From an uncultured bacterium (GTDB taxonomy: Bacteria > Cyanobacteriota > Vampirovibrionia > Gastranaerophilales > Gastranaerophilaceae), in assembly GCA_900551965.1 (NCBI GenBank), contig URYF01000026.1:1-18348 (forward strand): a DNA stretch of 18,348 bases. Direction: 5' to 3'. The first letter of the stretch is position 1. Every line of letters begins with the position of its first letter. The position numbers and the translations under genes are program-made. Below the pieces are notes generated by a model. It was not told the origin of the DNA, made no database searches, and worked only from the letters and a program-made list of their open reading frames with translations. Positions 7,895 to 14,598 of the stretch are shown here, one piece after another.

Positions 7895-8965
7895 ATGTAC
7901 AATCGAATTATGGAAAATATGAGTTTAAATGAGAAGATTAACGAATTAGTCGTTAAGATGGCAAAAGAGCCAAACAATATTGAGAATTATCATCTATTAT
8001 CAGAATTGTATATGCAAGAACAAAATTATGACAAAGTTATGTCTGTTCTTGACAGTTTACTTGCAATTAAGCCTGACGATGTGCAAGCACTTGTCGGTAT
8101 GGGGACAATGTGGTTTTATGAACGAGATTTCAGAAAATCCTTGTCTTATTACAACAGAGCATTAGAAGTTAACCCTAAAAACTTCTTGATTTATTATAAT
8201 ATCGGGAACGTTTTTGCAGAATGGAAAAACTTTTCAAAAGCACTGTTCTACTATAACCGCGCAATTGATTTAAACTCTTCAAACCCTGAAATTTACAACG
8301 CAATTGCGTTATTATATCAAGACATTGAGGATTATGTTGAAGCAAAAGCATACTACGAAAAAGCATTGTCCCTTGATCCTGAAAATGTTAATGCATTGAT
8401 TGATATGGGTAATGTTTGTTTCAAATTGTTTGATTACGAAACAGCATTGAAACTATTCAAAAAAGTTTTTGTTTTAAATCCTGAAAACGAATTAATAGCA
8501 GTTTGTATTGCAAACGCGCTTACTCTTATGAAAGACCAAAAACAAGCTTATGCTTATTATGACAAAGCTCTTTCTATGACAGAAGACAAATACAAAATTT
8601 ATATTTGTTATGCAATTTCTTTAACAGAATTCAAAGAATTTGAAGCCGCAGAAGCAATGTATAAAAAAGCAATTGAATTCAACCCAAAAGCTGCTAATGC
8701 TTATGTTCTGCTCGCTAATTTGTATTCAAGTGCTAACAAAATTAAAGAAGCTGTTAACCTGTACAAAAAAGCATTACAAGTTGAACCTAATAACGCTGAA
8801 ACGTACATGCTTTTAGGCAATGCCCACTATCTTGATAATGATATTGAACAAGCCATATCATCATACAAAGCTTCAATAAGTCTTTCCCCTGAAAATGATG
8901 AGTATAGACTTATATACAGCCAGGTAGTCGATGATTATGTGAAGTCTGCACGCGGAGAAAACTAA
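7895..8965 (+). CDS. Tetratricopeptide-repeat protein (nine TPRs)
   Basis: From about residue 29 to 334 this is nine consecutive 34-residue TPR units with the usual W/L-G-Y-A-A-P pattern, for example YNIGNVFAEWKNFSKALFYY and YVLLANLYSSANKIKEAVNL, followed by a capping helix. No signal peptide or membrane segment is seen, so it should act in the cytoplasm as a protein-binding scaffold; the partner is unknown. The start is uncertain. In-frame ATGs lie at 7895, 7910 and 7919; none has a strong ribosome site, and the one at 7919 follows GGA. Its stop overlaps the start of the membrane protein gene at 8965 (TAATG), so the two are probably made together, and the TPR protein may serve that membrane protein. 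Confidence 0.9.
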   Translation: MYNRIMENMSLNEKINELVVKMAKEPNNIENYHLLSELYMQEQNYDKVMSVLDSLLAIKPDDVQALVGMGTMWFYERDFRKSLSYYNRALEVNPKNFLIYYNIGNVFAEWKNFSKALFYYNRAIDLNSSNPEIYNAIALLYQDIEDYVEAKAYYEKALSLDPENVNALIDMGNVCFKLFDYETALKLFKKVFVLNPENELIAVCIANALTLMKDQKQAYAYYDKALSMTEDKYKIYICYAISLTEFKEFEAAEAMYKKAIEFNPKAANAYVLLANLYSSANKIKEAVNLYKKALQVEPNNAETYMLLGNAHYLDNDIEQAISSYKASISLSPENDEYRLIYSQVVDDYVKSARGEN

Positions 8966-9366
8966 TGCAAAAACTCACTGCCGGAATTTTTGACAGATTG
9001 GTATCATCTGTTTCGTACATTACTGCCGGCTGGGGTGGTTTGATTGTCATGATTATTTTATATTTCAGGAGAAAAAACCCGTCAAGATTTGTAAGGTTTA
9101 ACGTATTTCAATCAATTTTTATATCATTATTATACTTTGTTTTGGCAATGGGCTTTGGATTGATAATGAAGTTTTTATCATATATCCCATTTATTAACTA
9201 TCTTGTTGCTCAAATCGGATTCTTTTTTAACCGGCCAATACTGTTGGAATACTCACTAATCCAGGTTTTTACAATTGGATTGATTTTATATATGGCACTG
9301 ACTTCTTTATTTGGCAAATACCCGAGAATATATTGGGTTTCCAGAATCATTGACCATAATGTTTAA
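8965..9366 (+). CDS. Tic20-like four-helix membrane protein
   Basis: This 133-residue inner-membrane protein has hydrophobic segments at about 17-34, 45-68, 70-88 and 95-114. The motif PSRFVRFNVFQSIFIS (39-54), a basic Arg-Phe-x-Arg-Phe-Asn-x-x-Gln entry to the second helix, and the C-terminal GKYPRIYWVSRIID resemble the Tic20 family (chloroplast protein import component and cyanobacterial homologues). That resemblance is from memory of the family. Cyanobacterial Tic20 function is not established. DUF4870-type small membrane proteins share a similar arginine/asparagine/glutamine motif and are the main alternative. Translation is coupled to the TPR gene through TAATG. No strong terminator follows; only a short hairpin and a palindrome (9403-9429) lie before the rpsL promoter. 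Confidence 0.75.
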   Translation: MQKLTAGIFDRLVSSVSYITAGWGGLIVMIILYFRRKNPSRFVRFNVFQSIFISLLYFVLAMGFGLIMKFLSYIPFINYLVAQIGFFFNRPILLEYSLIQVFTIGLILYMALTSLFGKYPRIYWVSRIIDHNV

Positions 9367-9413
9367 ATTGGTAAGCTAACATAAAACTAACAAAATTTCA
9401 GTATGCTGATAGC

Positions 9414-9429
9414 ATTGTAAATTTACAAT
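9414..9429. repeat. Perfect 16-base palindrome upstream of rpsL promoter
   Basis: ATTGTAAATTTACAAT is perfectly self-complementary and sits 32 bases before the rpsL TTGACA. A near-copy (14 of 16 identical) lies at the wecB promoter (12468-12483). Candidate operator; AT-rich chance is the alternative. Confidence 0.4.
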
Positions 9430-9461
9430 AAGGTTTCCGCACACTAAATCTTAATATACAG

Positions 9462-9493
9462 TTGACAAACGGCTTTGGTTGATGTTTTATAGT
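9462..9493 (+). promoter_or_regulatory. Promoter of the rpsL-rpsG operon
   Basis: A perfect -35 TTGACA (9462-9467) is followed by TTTATAGT at 9486-9493. TATAGT at 9488 gives a 20-base spacer; TTTATA at 9486 gives 18. The implied start near 9500 makes a leader of about 120 bases before rpsL. Confidence 0.5.
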
Positions 9494-9500
9494 AGATGAT

Positions 9501-9622
9501 ACAGGCCGAAATTTTCGTGCTGGATTTGACGGTCAGTACAAAAAGTAAAAGCAGGGACGCGAAGCCCAAGCTCCCAATAACGCTTAGGCAGGGCAAATTT
9601 GGTAAAATTAAAAGGAGAAATT
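9501..9622 (+). promoter_or_regulatory. Structured 5' leader of rpsL
   Basis: The leader is richer in G and C than its surroundings and can fold. GCCCAAGC (9564-9571) pairs with GCTTAGGC (9582-9589), with one C-A mismatch, around a ten-base loop. CC-AAATTT (9506-9514, one bulged G) can pair with AAATTTGG (9595-9602) to close the whole element just before the ribosome site AAAGGAG. A further segment GGGACGCGAAGCCC (9554-9567) competes with the hairpin. This geometry would suit autogenous control by a ribosomal protein or a ligand, but no known class is assigned. Confidence 0.4.
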
Positions 9623-10015
9623 ATGCCAACTATTAACCAGCTTGTACGTTCAGAACGTAAAAAGCTTCAATTCAAAACAAAATCTCCGGCTTTGATGAAT
9701 TGTCCTCAAAGACGCGGTGTTTGTACAAGGGTTTACACTACAACCCCTAAAAAACCAAACTCAGCACTTAGAAAAGTTGCAAGGGTAAGATTAACTAACG
9801 GATTTGAAGTAACTTCATATATTCCGGGTATCGGTCACAACTTACAAGAACACAGTGTTGTTCTAATAAGAGGTGGTCGTGTTAAGGATTTACCTGGTGT
9901 ACGTTACCACATCGTCCGCGGTACTTTAGATACTGCAGGTGTTGCTAACAGAGCTCAAAGCAGATCTAAATACGGTGCTAAAAAAGATGCAAAGGGAAAA
10001 GGAGGTAAGAAGTAA
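9623..10015 (+). CDS. rpsL: 30S ribosomal protein S12
   Basis: S12 lies at the decoding centre of the small ribosomal subunit. The 130 residues cover the whole family, including PTINQLVR at the N-terminus, TTPKKPNSALRKVARVRL (streptomycin-region lysine intact), RGGRVKDLPGVRYH (second streptomycin lysine and the Asp modified by RimO intact) and a slightly long basic tail ending GKGGKK. The lysines at the classic resistance positions are wild type. I chose the ATG at 9623 because AAAGGAG lies six bases upstream and the conserved sequence begins there; an in-frame ATG at 9599 would add eight unconserved residues. The stop overlaps the rpsG start, and the ribosome site of rpsG (GGAGG) is built into the Lys/Gly tail. 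Confidence 0.98.
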   Translation: MPTINQLVRSERKKLQFKTKSPALMNCPQRRGVCTRVYTTTPKKPNSALRKVARVRLTNGFEVTSYIPGIGHNLQEHSVVLIRGGRVKDLPGVRYHIVRGTLDTAGVANRAQSRSKYGAKKDAKGKGGKK

Positions 10016-10485
10016 TGTCAAGACGTTCTAAACCTGCAAGAAGAATACCTTTAGCAGATCCGGTTTATAATAGCGTTGATATCTCTAAATTCATTAACAG
10101 AATTATGAGACGCGGTAAAAAATCATTAGCAGAAAAGATTTTCTACGCTACAATGGAAAGAATTAAAGAAAGAACTAATGAAAATCCTATCGAAATTTTC
10201 CAAAAAGCGATGACAAATGCAACTCCTTTATTAGAAGTTAAAGCTCGTCGTATCGGTGGTTCTACTTATCAGGTTCCTATCGAAGTTAAAGCTGACAGAG
10301 GCTTTGCTCTTTCTTCATCTTGGTTGATTGAATCAGCTAAGAAAAGAGGCGGAAAATCATTTATTGATAAATTAACTAATGAATTAATTGATGCTTCAAA
10401 CGGTCAGGGTTCAGCTTGCAAAAAACGTGAAGATACCCATAAAATGGCTGAAGCTAACAAAGCATTCGCTCACTATAGATACTAA
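10015..10485 (+). CDS. rpsG: 30S ribosomal protein S7
   Basis: S7 nucleates assembly of the head of the small subunit by binding the 3' domain of 16S rRNA. The 156 residues are the standard length, with the family segments SRRSKPARR, DSVYNS-like DPVYNSVDISKFINRIMRRGKKSLAEKIFY, PLLEVKARRIGGSTYQVPIEV and the C-terminal KMAEANKAFAHYRY. Its ATG overlaps the rpsL stop (TAATG), with GGAGG upstream, so the two are translationally coupled. The operon ends here at a strong terminator; fusA and tuf, which commonly follow in bacteria, are not present. Confidence 0.98.
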   Translation: MSRRSKPARRIPLADPVYNSVDISKFINRIMRRGKKSLAEKIFYATMERIKERTNENPIEIFQKAMTNATPLLEVKARRIGGSTYQVPIEVKADRGFALSSSWLIESAKKRGGKSFIDKLTNELIDASNGQGSACKKREDTHKMAEANKAFAHYRY

Positions 10486-10509
10486 TTCATTATTAGTCAA
10501 TATATTGAT

Positions 10510-10537
10510 AAAAGCACTCAAGTTATTGAGTGCTTTT
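10510..10537. terminator. Terminator shared by rpsG and the Hcp-like gene
   Basis: A perfect 12-pair stem (10510-10521 with 10526-10537; AGCACTCAA/TTGAGTGCT core) has a four-base loop. Rightward it has TTTT and further T-rich sequence. Leftward the A-run gives TTTTAT. The TAA of the minus-strand gene lies across the loop (10523-10525), so one arm encodes that protein's last residues. Confidence 0.85.
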
Positions 10538-12142
10538 ATTTTGTCTAATCTTTGCTAAATCTTCATTCACTTTAGAAGTTGTCTGAAGCCCGTATTTGGA
10601 AGTAAATGTATCAAAGACCGATGGATTAACCAATGTTGGCGGACATTTAATCATATAAATATTTTTAGCATCAAGTGTCTTGAGAGTAATTATACTTGAT
10701 ATAGTCATAACGTCACACGTTGTAAAGAAGAATACAACACGATTATCTGAAATCGGGAATTTATTAAATAACTTATGTAAAATATTCGCCGCAAGCGGTA
10801 CATAGTTGCCTATATTTATTGTTAAGACATTATCTTTATCACTTTCATAAGAAAAACTCAATACAAATTCATCATCTTTTAGTTTATCAAAAAGGTCGTT
10901 AAAATATTCTTTTTGTACCTCTAAATGAGCATCAATACCAACAATATAAAGCTTGTTTACTTTACCTGAATTTAAATTTTCTACAAGGTCATCAAGCTGA
11001 GAATCAATTTCTGACTCGTCATACCCCAGATTTGATTCTTCTTTATTTTTTCCTTTTGAAAACCCTTTTGCCTTTAAAGTAGTTTCAATCAGTTCGGTAT
11101 AATCATCATTTTCAATTTTGATAACCCCGTTTGGAACAATATAATCGTTTGAAAACAATCTGCCGCGGTAAAGGTATTCGGTATTATTACGCGAATTTTT
11201 AGTAAGCAGAATTGAACCGGGAAAAGTTGCAAAATCAAGAATGCAGTTTTCTGTGTTATCACCATAATGACCTCTAAAATTCTCATATTCATTGAATTTA
11301 CGAAGCGCATGGGTAATCAAAAGATTTGAATGGGTATAAATGTCAATATCTTTATCTCGGGTTTCATCAAGAATTTTTAACAGATCAAAAAAGTTATTCC
11401 CGGAAACCAATATAGCTTTCCCTTTCCTGCTGGAGTGCGAAACTTTGACTTTTGAAATCCCGCCAAAAGACTTTAACAACAAAGAACTAATACGTAACTG
11501 GAGTGTGTTATCCATTTGTGCAAGTTCAGAAATTGAATGAGAAATCTGCGGCAATGTAATCTTTTTGTGATTAAATAAGTCTAAAGTTTTTAAAATTTCA
11601 TTGTATATATCATCATCAAACTCTTCAAAATCAGAAAGCTTGATTAAATTCAGACTTACGCTCTTTATTATAATTTGCAGAAGATTTACCAAATTTTTCT
11701 GTCCAGATGATCTTTTTTTATATTTATCAAGAAAAATTTTTTCACCTATTGAAATAGCTTGAGAAATAGGAGTAGATGATGAAAAATCATAACAACTCTT
11801 TAGTTCTTTTGGGCGTGAATTTAGCTTTTTACAAAGCGACAAATATGTTTTTTTAGCTTCATTTAGCATAAAATATTCTTTTAAAATTATTGAATACAGC
11901 TGATTTTCACTAAATTCATTGATAGAAACAAGACTTGCCAGAACATTTATGATTTCATATCTGATTTTACTGTTGCTTGCTCCAAATTCTTTAAGCTTTA
12001 ATATGTAATATGCAAGATACTGTAACATACTCAAAGATAATTCTTCTAAAGCCGCAATTGTTGGAGAAACAGAGCAAGCACCCCTTGAGGTGCATTCATT
12101 TATATCTAAATAATTTGATTTATATTCATTGTTATACTGCAT
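10523..12142 (-). CDS. Hybrid-cluster-protein (Hcp/prismane) homologue lacking cluster ligands
   Basis: The 539 residues follow the Hcp fold from end to end. The helical N-terminal part runs to about residue 235, followed by AILVSGNNFFDLLKILDET (243-261), DIYTHSNLLITHALRKF (267-283), GHYG...ILDFATFPGSILLTKN (291-316), KLYIVGIDAH (397-406) and LDAKNIYMIKCPPTLV near 490-505. True Hcp proteins carry a [4Fe-4S] and a hybrid Fe-S-O cluster and reduce NO or hydroxylamine. Aligned from memory to E. coli Hcp, the hybrid-cluster cysteines are replaced here by Ser317, Ile403, Tyr432 and Tyr447, the glutamates by Asp303 and Asp477, and the lysine by Met479; only the histidine (His278) remains. Of the N-terminal cysteines only Cys17 and Cys23 are seen. 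It should lack the hybrid cluster and Hcp catalysis. It overlaps the glutaredoxin gene by 11 bases and is translated after it. Role unknown: structural, regulatory or thiol-based. Confidence 0.82.
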   Translation of the reverse strand: MQYNNEYKSNYLDINECTSRGACSVSPTIAALEELSLSMLQYLAYYILKLKEFGASNSKIRYEIINVLASLVSINEFSENQLYSIILKEYFMLNEAKKTYLSLCKKLNSRPKELKSCYDFSSSTPISQAISIGEKIFLDKYKKRSSGQKNLVNLLQIIIKSVSLNLIKLSDFEEFDDDIYNEILKTLDLFNHKKITLPQISHSISELAQMDNTLQLRISSLLLKSFGGISKVKVSHSSRKGKAILVSGNNFFDLLKILDETRDKDIDIYTHSNLLITHALRKFNEYENFRGHYGDNTENCILDFATFPGSILLTKNSRNNTEYLYRGRLFSNDYIVPNGVIKIENDDYTELIETTLKAKGFSKGKNKEESNLGYDESEIDSQLDDLVENLNSGKVNKLYIVGIDAHLEVQKEYFNDLFDKLKDDEFVLSFSYESDKDNVLTINIGNYVPLAANILHKLFNKFPISDNRVVFFFTTCDVMTISSIITLKTLDAKNIYMIKCPPTLVNPSVFDTFTSKYGLQTTSKVNEDLAKIRQNKSTQ

Positions 12143-12380
12143 AATTCTTTCCGTTCAAATTTTTAAGGTATTTTATAATTTCATCAGACTCATAGATCTT
12201 ATCGTTCGTATCTTCGTTATATAGAAAAGGAACCTGATCCACTCCCCCCAGAGAAAGAAGTCTTAGTACATTATCATTGTTATCTGTATCAAATTTTTGA
12301 TACATAATCCCATTATTATCCATATAATCCATTACTTTAATACAATACGGACATGTTTCAAGTATAAACAGGTCAAGCAT
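12132..12380 (-). CDS. Glutaredoxin-like protein
   Basis: This 82-residue thioredoxin-fold protein has the dithiol active site CPYC (10-13), the cis-proline loop QVPFL and a terminal SDEIIKYL helix. Glutaredoxins reduce protein disulfides or glutathionylated thiols in the cytoplasm. The YESDEI segment also resembles the N-terminal domain of glutathione transferases. The ATG has a clear AGGAGG eight bases upstream. It is the first gene of a leftward pair, and its end overlaps the start of the Hcp-like gene by 11 bases, so the two are probably made together and may work as redox partners. Confidence 0.9.
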   Translation of the reverse strand: MLDLFILETCPYCIKVMDYMDNNGIMYQKFDTDNNDNVLRLLSLGGVDQVPFLYNEDTNDKIYESDEIIKYLKNLNGKNYAV

Positions 12381-12463
12381 AAATTTTACCTCCTACGTGT
12401 ACATAATAAAAACTCCCGTTATAAAATAAATTAGACAGTTGTTTATAATTGAAATGCATTTAG

Positions 12464-12492
12464 TTACATTGCAAATTTATAATTTTTATACT
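12464..12492 (+). promoter_or_regulatory. Candidate wecB promoter giving a near-leaderless mRNA
   Basis: TTACAT (12464-12469) and TATACT (12487-12492) are 17 bases apart, putting the start near 12499, five bases before the ATG at 12504. That would explain the lack of a Shine-Dalgarno sequence. A palindrome-like segment, ATTGCAAATTTATAAT (12468-12483), lies in the spacer. The rest of the 12381-12503 gap is AT-rich and must also hold the leftward glutaredoxin promoter, which I could not fix. Confidence 0.35.
12468..12483. repeat. Near-copy of the rpsL-upstream palindrome
   Basis: ATTGCAAATTTATAAT matches ATTGTAAATTTACAAT (9414-9429) at 14 of 16 positions. It sits between the -35 and -10 of the candidate wecB promoter, where a repressor could act. 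Confidence 0.35.
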
Positions 12493-12503
12493 AAACTACA
12501 GCT

Positions 12504-13628
12504 ATGAATAAGAAGAATATATTATTTGTTTTCGGAACAAGACCGGAAGTTATAAAATTGGCACCGGTAATTTTAGAACTTAGAAAATACCCAGAAAAAT
12601 ACAGGGTAATTGTTTGCAACACAGAACAGCAAAAAGAATTATCAAACCAAACATTGGCATATTTTGGTCTGCAGGCAGATATAAATCTTGATTGCATGCG
12701 TGAAAATCAAACCCTTGTTGAAATCCAATCACGAATTTTAACATCGCTTGATAAAGTATTCTCGGATAATAAAATAGATGCCACAGTTGTTCAAGGTGAC
12801 ACAATGACTGTACTATGTGGAGCATTAACAAGTTTCTACCGTAAGATTCCGGTATTTCACGTTGAAGCAGGACTTCGTTCGTATGATATTTATGAACCCT
12901 TTCCGGAAGAGGTTATGCGTCAAATGACCTCAAGAGTTGCCGAGTTAAACTTTGCACCTACCGAAAAAAATAAAAAAGCTTTATTAAAAGAGGATATTTC
13001 AGAAACAAAAATTCATGTTACAGGTAACACTGTTATTGACGCGCTTTTCTGCCTATCTAAAAAAACTATGCAGCAAGCTCAAGAGTTTTTCAACGCTCAA
13101 GAAATACCAATTGATGATAAACTTGTACTTATAACTGTACATCGCCGAGAAAATCATGGTGAAAGAATAGACAGGATTCTTGATGCTATAGAATATTTAA
13201 TTAAGACATATCCTGAGCATAGATTTATACTACCGGTTCACCCGAACCCGAATGTAAAGTGTAAAATATACTCAAGATTAGGTGAATATGAAAATGTTCA
13301 TTTACTAAAACCTCTTGATTATCCGTATTTAGTTTATTTAATGAAAAACGCTAAACTAATTCTAACTGACTCAGGCGGAATCCAAGAAGAAGCACCGTCT
13401 TTTGGCTGCCCAACGCTTGTTATGAGATATGAAACCGAACGTCAGGAAGGTATTGATGCAGGTGTATCAGTTTTGGTCGGGGCAGAATACGATAAAATCA
13501 CAAATTTCAGTTCTGAAATTTTATCAAAGCCAAGATCCCAAACCCGCCTAAAAGCTTTAAATCCGTACGGCAAAGGTGATTCTGCTGTTACAATTGAGCA
13601 TCTGATTAGTAAATATTTTGAAAAATAA
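12504..13628 (+). CDS. wecB: UDP-N-acetylglucosamine 2-epimerase (non-hydrolysing)
   Basis: This cytoplasmic enzyme interconverts UDP-GlcNAc and UDP-ManNAc, supplying ManNAc units for surface polysaccharide or teichoic-acid-like linkages. The 374 residues are full length. Visible are FGTRPEVIKLAPVI (10-23), VVQGDTMTVL (95-104), FHVEAGLRSYDIYEPFPEE (118-136) with catalytic-region Glu121, VTGNTVIDA (172-180), TVHRRENHG (211-219) with His213, PVHPNP (244-249), LTDSGGIQEEAPSFG (287-301) and the UDP-binding TERQEG. The usual Asp in VxRDTTERPE is Tyr309, a mild variation. No Shine-Dalgarno sequence precedes the ATG. No other polysaccharide gene lies nearby, so it stands alone with its own terminator. 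Confidence 0.95.
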   Translation: MNKKNILFVFGTRPEVIKLAPVILELRKYPEKYRVIVCNTEQQKELSNQTLAYFGLQADINLDCMRENQTLVEIQSRILTSLDKVFSDNKIDATVVQGDTMTVLCGALTSFYRKIPVFHVEAGLRSYDIYEPFPEEVMRQMTSRVAELNFAPTEKNKKALLKEDISETKIHVTGNTVIDALFCLSKKTMQQAQEFFNAQEIPIDDKLVLITVHRRENHGERIDRILDAIEYLIKTYPEHRFILPVHPNPNVKCKIYSRLGEYENVHLLKPLDYPYLVYLMKNAKLILTDSGGIQEEAPSFGCPTLVMRYETERQEGIDAGVSVLVGAEYDKITNFSSEILSKPRSQTRLKALNPYGKGDSAVTIEHLISKYFEK

Positions 13629-13633
13629 CAAAT

Positions 13634-13658
13634 ACCCTCTCAATATAGAGAGGGTTTT
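13634..13658 (+). terminator. Rho-independent terminator after wecB
   Basis: ACCCTCTC (13634-13641) pairs perfectly with GAGAGGGT (13648-13655) around a six-base loop and is followed by Ts, five bases after the wecB stop. Confidence 0.88.
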
Positions 13659-13675
13659 AAGTATAAACTTATCCA

Positions 13676-13703
13676 AATAAAAAGCAAGTTTTTTCAAACT
13701 TGC
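13676..13703 (-). terminator. Rho-independent terminator of the AMIN-like protein gene
   Basis: Read leftward, GCAAGTTT (13703-13696) pairs with AAACTTGC (13691-13684) around GAAA, followed by TTTTTATTT. It lies about 50 bases past the stop codon. Confidence 0.85.
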
Positions 13704-13753
13704 CAGACATAAAATGTTTTAGGGATATATTTAAGTTTTTGAGGTTTAATCTC

Positions 13754-14401
13754 TTATTTAATTACTGTTGTAAGTCTTTCATCAATTTTCCTGTCAATTT
13801 TTTTGAGCATTTTTCTCATTCTCAAATCACTGCTGTGCTCAATTACAGGAGTTGTAAACATTTCACTTCGATATTTTTTATACATCTGAATTTCACGATC
13901 TCTAATATCCTTTTTAATAAGAACTTTTTCATCATCTTCTGCGATATCTTTTGAGATTTTGAATATAACAGCAAACATCGCAAGGACAAAGGTAATCCAC
14001 AGAACCTTATCTAACGGAACGGTTTCCCCTACAATTGTAGTTTCCCCGGAGATTGGCTCAATCATAACTGTGGAATTTTTTATATTCTCCGCTGAAATAT
14101 GTATCCTTAACTTGTTAGGCGCGGTATTTTCAATAACCAAGCCTTCAATATCATGGGTACCTTTATACAAAGCGTTAACAGTTTCAGATGAAGTTATTCC
14201 GCTCAAGTCCATAACTAACTCGTTTTCTGCAGGTGTTTTCTTAACTACTTTTGCAATTTTATCAGAACCGAGTATTATATTGTATCCTGTGTTGTTTTTT
14301 TCTAATGTAATTGTGTGTAAATGATTTTCGGCAGCAGATACTGACGAAATAGAAAAAGCAAATGCAATTAAGAATGTGAATATTAAAAATAATCTTTTCA
14401 A
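13754..14401 (-). CDS. Signal-anchored protein with AMIN-like beta domain, TTG start
   Basis: The 215-residue protein opens with a clear signal peptide (MKR, hydrophobic 4-20, likely cut near VSA-AE at 23). It continues with a beta-rich domain (about 27-118) with alternating hydrophobics such as ELVMDLSGI and LRIHISAE, recalling the AMIN fold that tethers cyanobacterial and other envelope proteins to cell-wall or secretin complexes. It ends with a transmembrane helix (131-148) and a charged cytoplasmic tail of about 65 residues. The start is TTG: GGGAGGG lies about seven bases upstream and the signal peptide begins at once, while no ATG fits. It is likely an envelope protein with one soluble domain outside and one inside. 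The AMIN reading is a resemblance only. It stands alone and is divergent from the gene at 14599. Confidence 0.8.
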   Translation of the reverse strand: MKRLFLIFTFLIAFAFSISSVSAAENHLHTITLEKNNTGYNIILGSDKIAKVVKKTPAENELVMDLSGITSSETVNALYKGTHDIEGLVIENTAPNKLRIHISAENIKNSTVMIEPISGETTIVGETVPLDKVLWITFVLAMFAVIFKISKDIAEDDEKVLIKKDIRDREIQMYKKYRSEMFTTPVIEHSSDLRMRKMLKKIDRKIDERLTTVIK

Positions 14402-14509
14402 TTTCTTTCCCTCCCTAATCTACACATCTATACTACAACTCTTTTTGAGCATGTACATCAATCGATAGGTTTAGATAGCTAATCCTAAAGTTTTAACTTT
14501 TTGATTAAG

Positions 14510-14523
14510 AATTGTAACGAAAA
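14510..14523 (+). repeat. AATTGTAACGAAAA element, copy 1
   Basis: This 14-base sequence is repeated exactly at 15039-15052. It lies 89 bases before the ATG at 14599, and a TATATAAG (14560-14567) about 50 bases further on could be the -10. The rest of the 14402-14598 gap is AT-rich without a small gene. Confidence 0.4.
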
Positions 14524-14598
14524 ATATCCATGCTGAAATAAGGACTTTTTTAAAACCTTTATATAAGTGTAAAGAATATGAGATATTAGGAGAGTAAA

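Noticed and set aside
9540..9600. Resemblance of GGGACGCGAAGCC...AGGCAGGG to the core of the cyclic-di-GMP-I riboswitch
   Set aside because: The required GNRA-capped stem and the GGC partner strand upstream are not formed convincingly, and the 3' helix differs. A covariance search would decide.
9599..9622. Upstream ATG extending S12 by eight residues
   Set aside because: The added sequence contains the Shine-Dalgarno site of the true start at 9623, and the S12 family begins there.
13959..14324. 121-codon open frame antisense to the AMIN-like protein
   Set aside because: Shadow frame; the minus-strand gene has a ribosome site, signal peptide and terminator.
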